Assembly (NCBI GenBank): GCA_017428805.1
Contig: JAFRQC010000071.1
Span: 1 to 16,460 of the forward strand
Length of the DNA: 16,460 bases
Source: Prevotella sp.
GTDB taxonomy: Bacteria; Bacteroidota; Bacteroidia; Bacteroidales; Bacteroidaceae
Reading direction: 5' to 3'
This document shows, in pieces, positions 13,540 through 16,460 of this stretch; within the stretch, counting starts at the first letter, position 1, and every line of letters begins with the position of its first letter. Below the pieces are notes generated by a model. The model made no database searches. It was not told the DNA's origin and was given only the letters and a program-made list of their open reading frames with translations. A program made the position numbers and the translations under genes.

Positions 13540-16176
13540 TTATTTATTGATATACTTTTTCCCGTTACAGATGATGATGCCCTTATAGCTCTCATTGACA
13601 CGCTGGCCGCTGAGGTTGTAACGGGCATTATTCATCATTTGTCCCTTATCCCTGAGCGTAGCGTTGATGGCGGTAGCATCGTAGGGCTTCCAGTAGCTGT
13701 CGAAATACATCGGCTTCCAGCCCTTGGCCTGGGCTGCTTCCACCTGTGTGGTGGTGATGATGTTTCCTTCGTCATTACTATAGATGACGTGCCAATTGCC
13801 TAAGAACTGGTCGGTGATAGTGGGCAGGCTCTCAATGAGGGCGTCTATGGCCTCGCCCTTGATGGTGTTCAGGTGGCAGGCCAGTTCTGTCAGAGCAACG
13901 TTTTTAGAGAGGTCGAGTGCCGTCAGTTGGTTTCCCCAGCAATACAGATGCTTCAAGGCTGTGTTCTGCGACACGTCCAGCGTTTTGATGGGGTTGCCTC
14001 CACAATTCATTGACTCCAACTTCGTGTTCTTGGTCACGTCCAGTGCTGCAATTTGGTTGTTCTGGCAGTCCAGCGTTTTCAGTGCCAGGTTCTGGGTTAC
14101 GTCCAGTGCCGTCAGTTGGTTGTCGTAGCACTCCAGTGATTCCAGTTCTGAAGCCTTAGTCAGATCCAGTGCGGCCAACTTGTTGCCGTAGCAGCGCAGG
14201 AAATACAATTTCGGATTCTGGGTAATATCCAGTGTCGTCAACTCGTTTCCATCACAACTCAGATAATTCAGTTCTGGATTCTGGGAAAGATCCAGTGTGG
14301 CCAGTTGCATGCCTGTACAAACCAGACTCTGCAATGCAGGGTTCTTGGTGACATCCAATGTGCCAAGAGGTAATTCATAGCAACGCAAAGATTCCAACGC
14401 GGGATTATGGGATACGTCCAACGATGTTAATGGATTATAGTAACAGGATAGATATTTAAGAGCTGGATTATGAGTAACGTCCAGTTCCGTCAACTTGTTG
14501 CTTTCGCAATCAAGATTCTCTAATAGTGGGTTGTTGGAAACGTCTAACGCTGTCAGTTGGTTGTTGTGACAACGCAATTCTACGAGAGCCGCATTCTTGG
14601 AAACGTCAAGGGAGGTCAGTTTGCTTTGGGAGCAGCGTAGCCATTTCAGCTTCGTGTTCTTGGAAATATCGATTTCCGTCAGATGCTCACTACCGCAGAG
14701 TAGATATTCCATTGCTGTAAAGTATTCGATACCCTTCAGACTCTTGATGTCTTGATAAGCAACGTCAATGGACTCCACTTTTGCAATCTCCTCTTCTGTC
14801 AGGATGCCGTCCTTTCCGTACTTCTGACTTAGAACCCACTTACGGAAGTTCTCGTCTGGGAAGGTGGTCTCGTCGATGGTGACGGCACCACGCTGTTCAC
14901 CAGCCATCTCTGCACGATGCAGGCTGAGGTCGATGGCAAGCAGACGGGTGATCTCATCGAGGTTGGCGAGGTTCTCGTCGAAAGAGAGGTTCTCATTGAA
15001 ACCCAGGTCATCGATAGCCTGCTTGGCCTGCTCGATGAACAGCGCACAGTGCTTGTCATCAATCTCCGGCATCGCCATAGCGTCGCATTCGGCCTTCTTC
15101 ACCTCTTTATATTCGTAGTAGGCCGTCTCCTGTTTGTTCTGACGGTCCACATCCTCGCTGGCAGTAGCGAAAGGCAGGGCACGGGTCCAGCCGCTCACCT
15201 GACCATCTTCATAGACGGCCTGCAGGCGTACCACATAGTTCGTAGCGGGCTTCAGGTCTTCAAGGGTGCAGGAGCGAGTGGTGAGGTTGTCGATCGTCAC
15301 CCAGCGCATCTCCTGCTCATCGTCGGCTGTCTCCTGACGGTAGTTCAGGTTCCAGGCGATGGCGTCAGCGGACAACGAGCAGATGATGAGGGCGCTGGTC
15401 TGGCCCAGGTCTGTCGCATACATGCTGCCTGGCATGAGGAGGTCGATCTCCTCAGGCTGAATGTCGGAATGCTCGGCATGTCCGCTGGCAGGCACGATGA
15501 TATTGGTATAGGTGGCCCAGCCGTCAGCGTTGCAATAAGCCTCCACCTGATCGTCGGGCACATGGATGGCCCACAGCTTGTTACAGTCGTAGAACACGGC
15601 ACGCTCCATAGCGGGAGGCACGGTGGCGAGGTTCGCCACTTCCAGCAGCTGGTCATTGTAGGCGAAAGCTGCTGCGCCGATGCGCTCCAACGTGGTGGGC
15701 AGGATGATGTTCTCGAGCTTGGTCTCTGCGAAGGCATAGTAGCCGATGGTCAGCAGACCGTCGGGCAGCAAGTTCGCGTCGATGTCACCCGTCCAGTTCG
15801 TGGGGATGACTTTGTTGAGCATCGAACCGTAGAAGGCATTGTCGCCAATGGATGTGACGGTCTCGGCAATCTCCGCACTCTCCAAGTAGGGCATATACTG
15901 GAAGCCAGCCTGAGAGATGTGGGTGATGCCGTCCTCGACGATCAGGTGGATGATCGACTTGGAGTAACTCCACCAGGGAGCCTCCGAGGGGTCGTCGAAG
16001 TCTGCCATACGGCCATTACCGTAGATGGTCAGCAGGCCGAAGTCGAGGTTGAGTTCCCAGGTGATCATATTGTCACCTTCCATTCCGCAGAGACCACCAA
16101 CGGTATCTGCCTTTGCGGACATTGTTGCCATGATGAAACATACCGTCATCATGAGTCTGAGTAATGATTTCTTCAT
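13540..16176 (-). CDS. Chimeric surface protein: BspA-LRR, fibronectin III and Cys-ladder LRR (878 aa)
   Basis: The signal peptide ends at about AKA|D (residue 23). Residues about 45-225 are BspA-type LRR_5 units (IVEDGITHISQAGFQYM, ETVTSIGDNAFYGSM, LLTIGYYAFAETKLENIILP, ERIGAAAFAY). Residues about 243-340 form a fibronectin III domain (TSALIICS ... LKPATNYVVRLQAV). A helical linker runs to about 430. An internalin-like cap (IDETTFPDENFRKWV...KDGILTEEEIAKVESIDV, 434-472) leads into thirteen 21-residue repeats, 499-771, of the form LTxLDVSxNPxLxxLxCxxNx. The Cys recurs at the same place in every unit, as in the cysteine ladder of Listeria InlJ. The last 27 residues (YNLSGQRVNESYKGIIICNGKKYINK) form a sorting-like tail. 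It is the first gene of the surface run. The upstream gap shows no clear TAnnTTTG promoter. Confidence 0.9.
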   Translation of the reverse strand: MKKSLLRLMMTVCFIMATMSAKADTVGGLCGMEGDNMITWELNLDFGLLTIYGNGRMADFDDPSEAPWWSYSKSIIHLIVEDGITHISQAGFQYMPYLESAEIAETVTSIGDNAFYGSMLNKVIPTNWTGDIDANLLPDGLLTIGYYAFAETKLENIILPTTLERIGAAAFAYNDQLLEVANLATVPPAMERAVFYDCNKLWAIHVPDDQVEAYCNADGWATYTNIIVPASGHAEHSDIQPEEIDLLMPGSMYATDLGQTSALIICSLSADAIAWNLNYRQETADDEQEMRWVTIDNLTTRSCTLEDLKPATNYVVRLQAVYEDGQVSGWTRALPFATASEDVDRQNKQETAYYEYKEVKKAECDAMAMPEIDDKHCALFIEQAKQAIDDLGFNENLSFDENLANLDEITRLLAIDLSLHRAEMAGEQRGAVTIDETTFPDENFRKWVLSQKYGKDGILTEEEIAKVESIDVAYQDIKSLKGIEYFTAMEYLLCGSEHLTEIDISKNTKLKWLRCSQSKLTSLDVSKNAALVELRCHNNQLTALDVSNNPLLENLDCESNKLTELDVTHNPALKYLSCYYNPLTSLDVSHNPALESLRCYELPLGTLDVTKNPALQSLVCTGMQLATLDLSQNPELNYLSCDGNELTTLDITQNPKLYFLRCYGNKLAALDLTKASELESLECYDNQLTALDVTQNLALKTLDCQNNQIAALDVTKNTKLESMNCGGNPIKTLDVSQNTALKHLYCWGNQLTALDLSKNVALTELACHLNTIKGEAIDALIESLPTITDQFLGNWHVIYSNDEGNIITTTQVEAAQAKGWKPMYFDSYWKPYDATAINATLRDKGQMMNNARYNLSGQRVNESYKGIIICNGKKYINK
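13864..14682 (-). repeat. Thirteen tandem 63-bp units encoding the Cys-ladder LRRs
   Basis: Each unit encodes 21 residues and keeps an L-D-V/I/L-S/T-x-N core and a Cys codon. The units are diverged at the DNA level, so this is an old array rather than a fresh expansion. Unequal exchange between units could change the number. Confidence 0.85.
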
Positions 16177-16273
16177 AATTCTTGTTTTTATAAATTAAAT
16201 AGTAATATATGTTTGGATTTTAAACACTTAGATATGTATTACTACATAGAGGTCATCTACTGACAATCAGCTA

Positions 16274-16460
16274 TCAAATAGCTTTTTTTGCCCCCTCCGA
16301 TTTCTCGGGAATGCGTTGTTCAAACAACTTGCGGAGACCTTCTTCGTAGGTGTGGAGGGCTTCACGGCCCTTGTCGGTGATGCAGAGGACAGTACGGGAA
16401 AAACGACCGATGCCGCTTTTACTTACCTCCAGATAGCCGGCCTCTTTGAGAATAGTGATC
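16274..16460 (-). CDS. Winged-helix transcriptional regulator, C-terminal part (partial, at least 61 aa)
   Basis: An open frame enters from the right edge and ends at a TGA (16274-16276). It reads ITILKEAGYLEVSKSGIGRF, then SRTVLCITDKGREALHTYEEGL, then a charged tail ending GAKKAI. The order is end of recognition helix, beta-hairpin wing (LEVSKS..GRFSRT), then the strand and helix LCITDKGREALHTYEEGLRKLF. This is the pattern of MarR/PadR-like single-domain winged-helix regulators in which a wing is followed by 'LT.kGR.Af..Y...L'. The N-terminus lies outside the window. It is on the same strand and 97 bp upstream of the surface-protein run, so it may be its regulator or share its transcript; this is inference from position only. 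Confidence 0.75.
   Translation of the reverse strand, partial: ITILKEAGYLEVSKSGIGRFSRTVLCITDKGREALHTYEEGLRKLFEQRIPEKSEGAKKAI

Noticed and set aside
13864..14682. Regular 63-bp repeats that could suggest a CRISPR array or satellite
   Set aside because: The repeats are contiguous with no unique spacers and encode in-frame 21-residue LRRs.
14917..16164. 415-codon plus-strand frame opposite the 878-aa LRR gene
   Set aside because: The minus-strand protein has a signal peptide, LRRs and fibronectin III domain. The plus-strand frame has Val/Gly/His-rich composition and no recognisable motif.
16208..16215. Plus-strand TATGTTTG, a match to the -7 consensus
   Set aside because: It would drive transcription antisense to the regulator, has no -33 box at the right spacing, and there is no plus-strand gene.
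16269..16289. AGCTAT/ATAGCT hairpin followed by seven T on the plus strand
   Set aside because: The stem is only 6 bp and A/T-rich, overlaps the regulator's stop codon, and no plus-strand gene exists to be terminated. Probably chance.

Overview
The window looks like a chromosomal segment of a Prevotella-like member of the Bacteroidales. Supporting signs are short A/T-rich leaders without clear Shine-Dalgarno sequences, Bacteroidota-type promoters (-7 TAnnTTTG, in two cases with a -33 TTTG 19-20 bp upstream), several lipoprotein or secretion signals, BspA-type leucine-rich repeats, a BACON-like domain, and 'DL(S/N)G..v...kGiYi..Gkk..ik' C-terminal tails. This placement is inferred from sequence character; no marker gene is present. 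Nearly every gene is on the minus strand. The one exception is a DUF4332 gene at 2852-3259.

Layout from left to right. 110-640 is a small lipoprotein of unknown function with its own promoter. 749-2646 is a two-gene unit, rmuC followed by a 4'-phosphopantetheinyl transferase, joined by an ATGA overlap. 2852-3259 (+) is a helix-hairpin-helix DUF4332 protein with a clean terminator, and palindromic repeats lie on both sides of it. 3491-5649 holds a secreted VCBS/FG-GAP-like protein downstream of a broken gene. The broken gene is a TPR lipoprotein front end fused out of frame to the back half of a SpoIIE-type PP2C phosphatase. The best explanation is an internal deletion of a TPR-SpoIIE signalling protein. 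5717-6640 is a secreted YD-like repeat protein with a strong promoter.

6641-7438 contains no convincing gene but is dense in symmetry. It has a 361-bp segment bounded by 17-bp perfect terminal inverted repeats, a 32-bp perfect palindrome, a 20-bp-arm stem-loop, about ten copies of ACTTCCAC/GTGGAAGT, and five copies of AAACTNNGACTTT in both orientations. This is the most unusual non-coding stretch in the window. 7439-7985 is a YafQ-family toxin with an unusual antitoxin partner, its own promoter and a strong terminator.

8164-16176 is a run of five minus-strand genes for exported proteins, read right to left. The order is an 878-aa chimera of BspA-LRR, fibronectin III and 13 InlJ-like 21-residue Cys-ladder LRRs; a 351-aa lipoprotein; a 144-aa secreted protein with a sorting-like tail; a 966-aa protein with a BACON-like domain and six Ig-like repeats; and a 287-aa BspA-LRR lipoprotein. 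Tight spacing of the first four suggests one transcript for a cell-surface adhesin or binding apparatus. A hairpin separates the fifth. The right edge (16274-16460) holds the C-terminal part of a winged-helix transcriptional regulator that continues outside the window.
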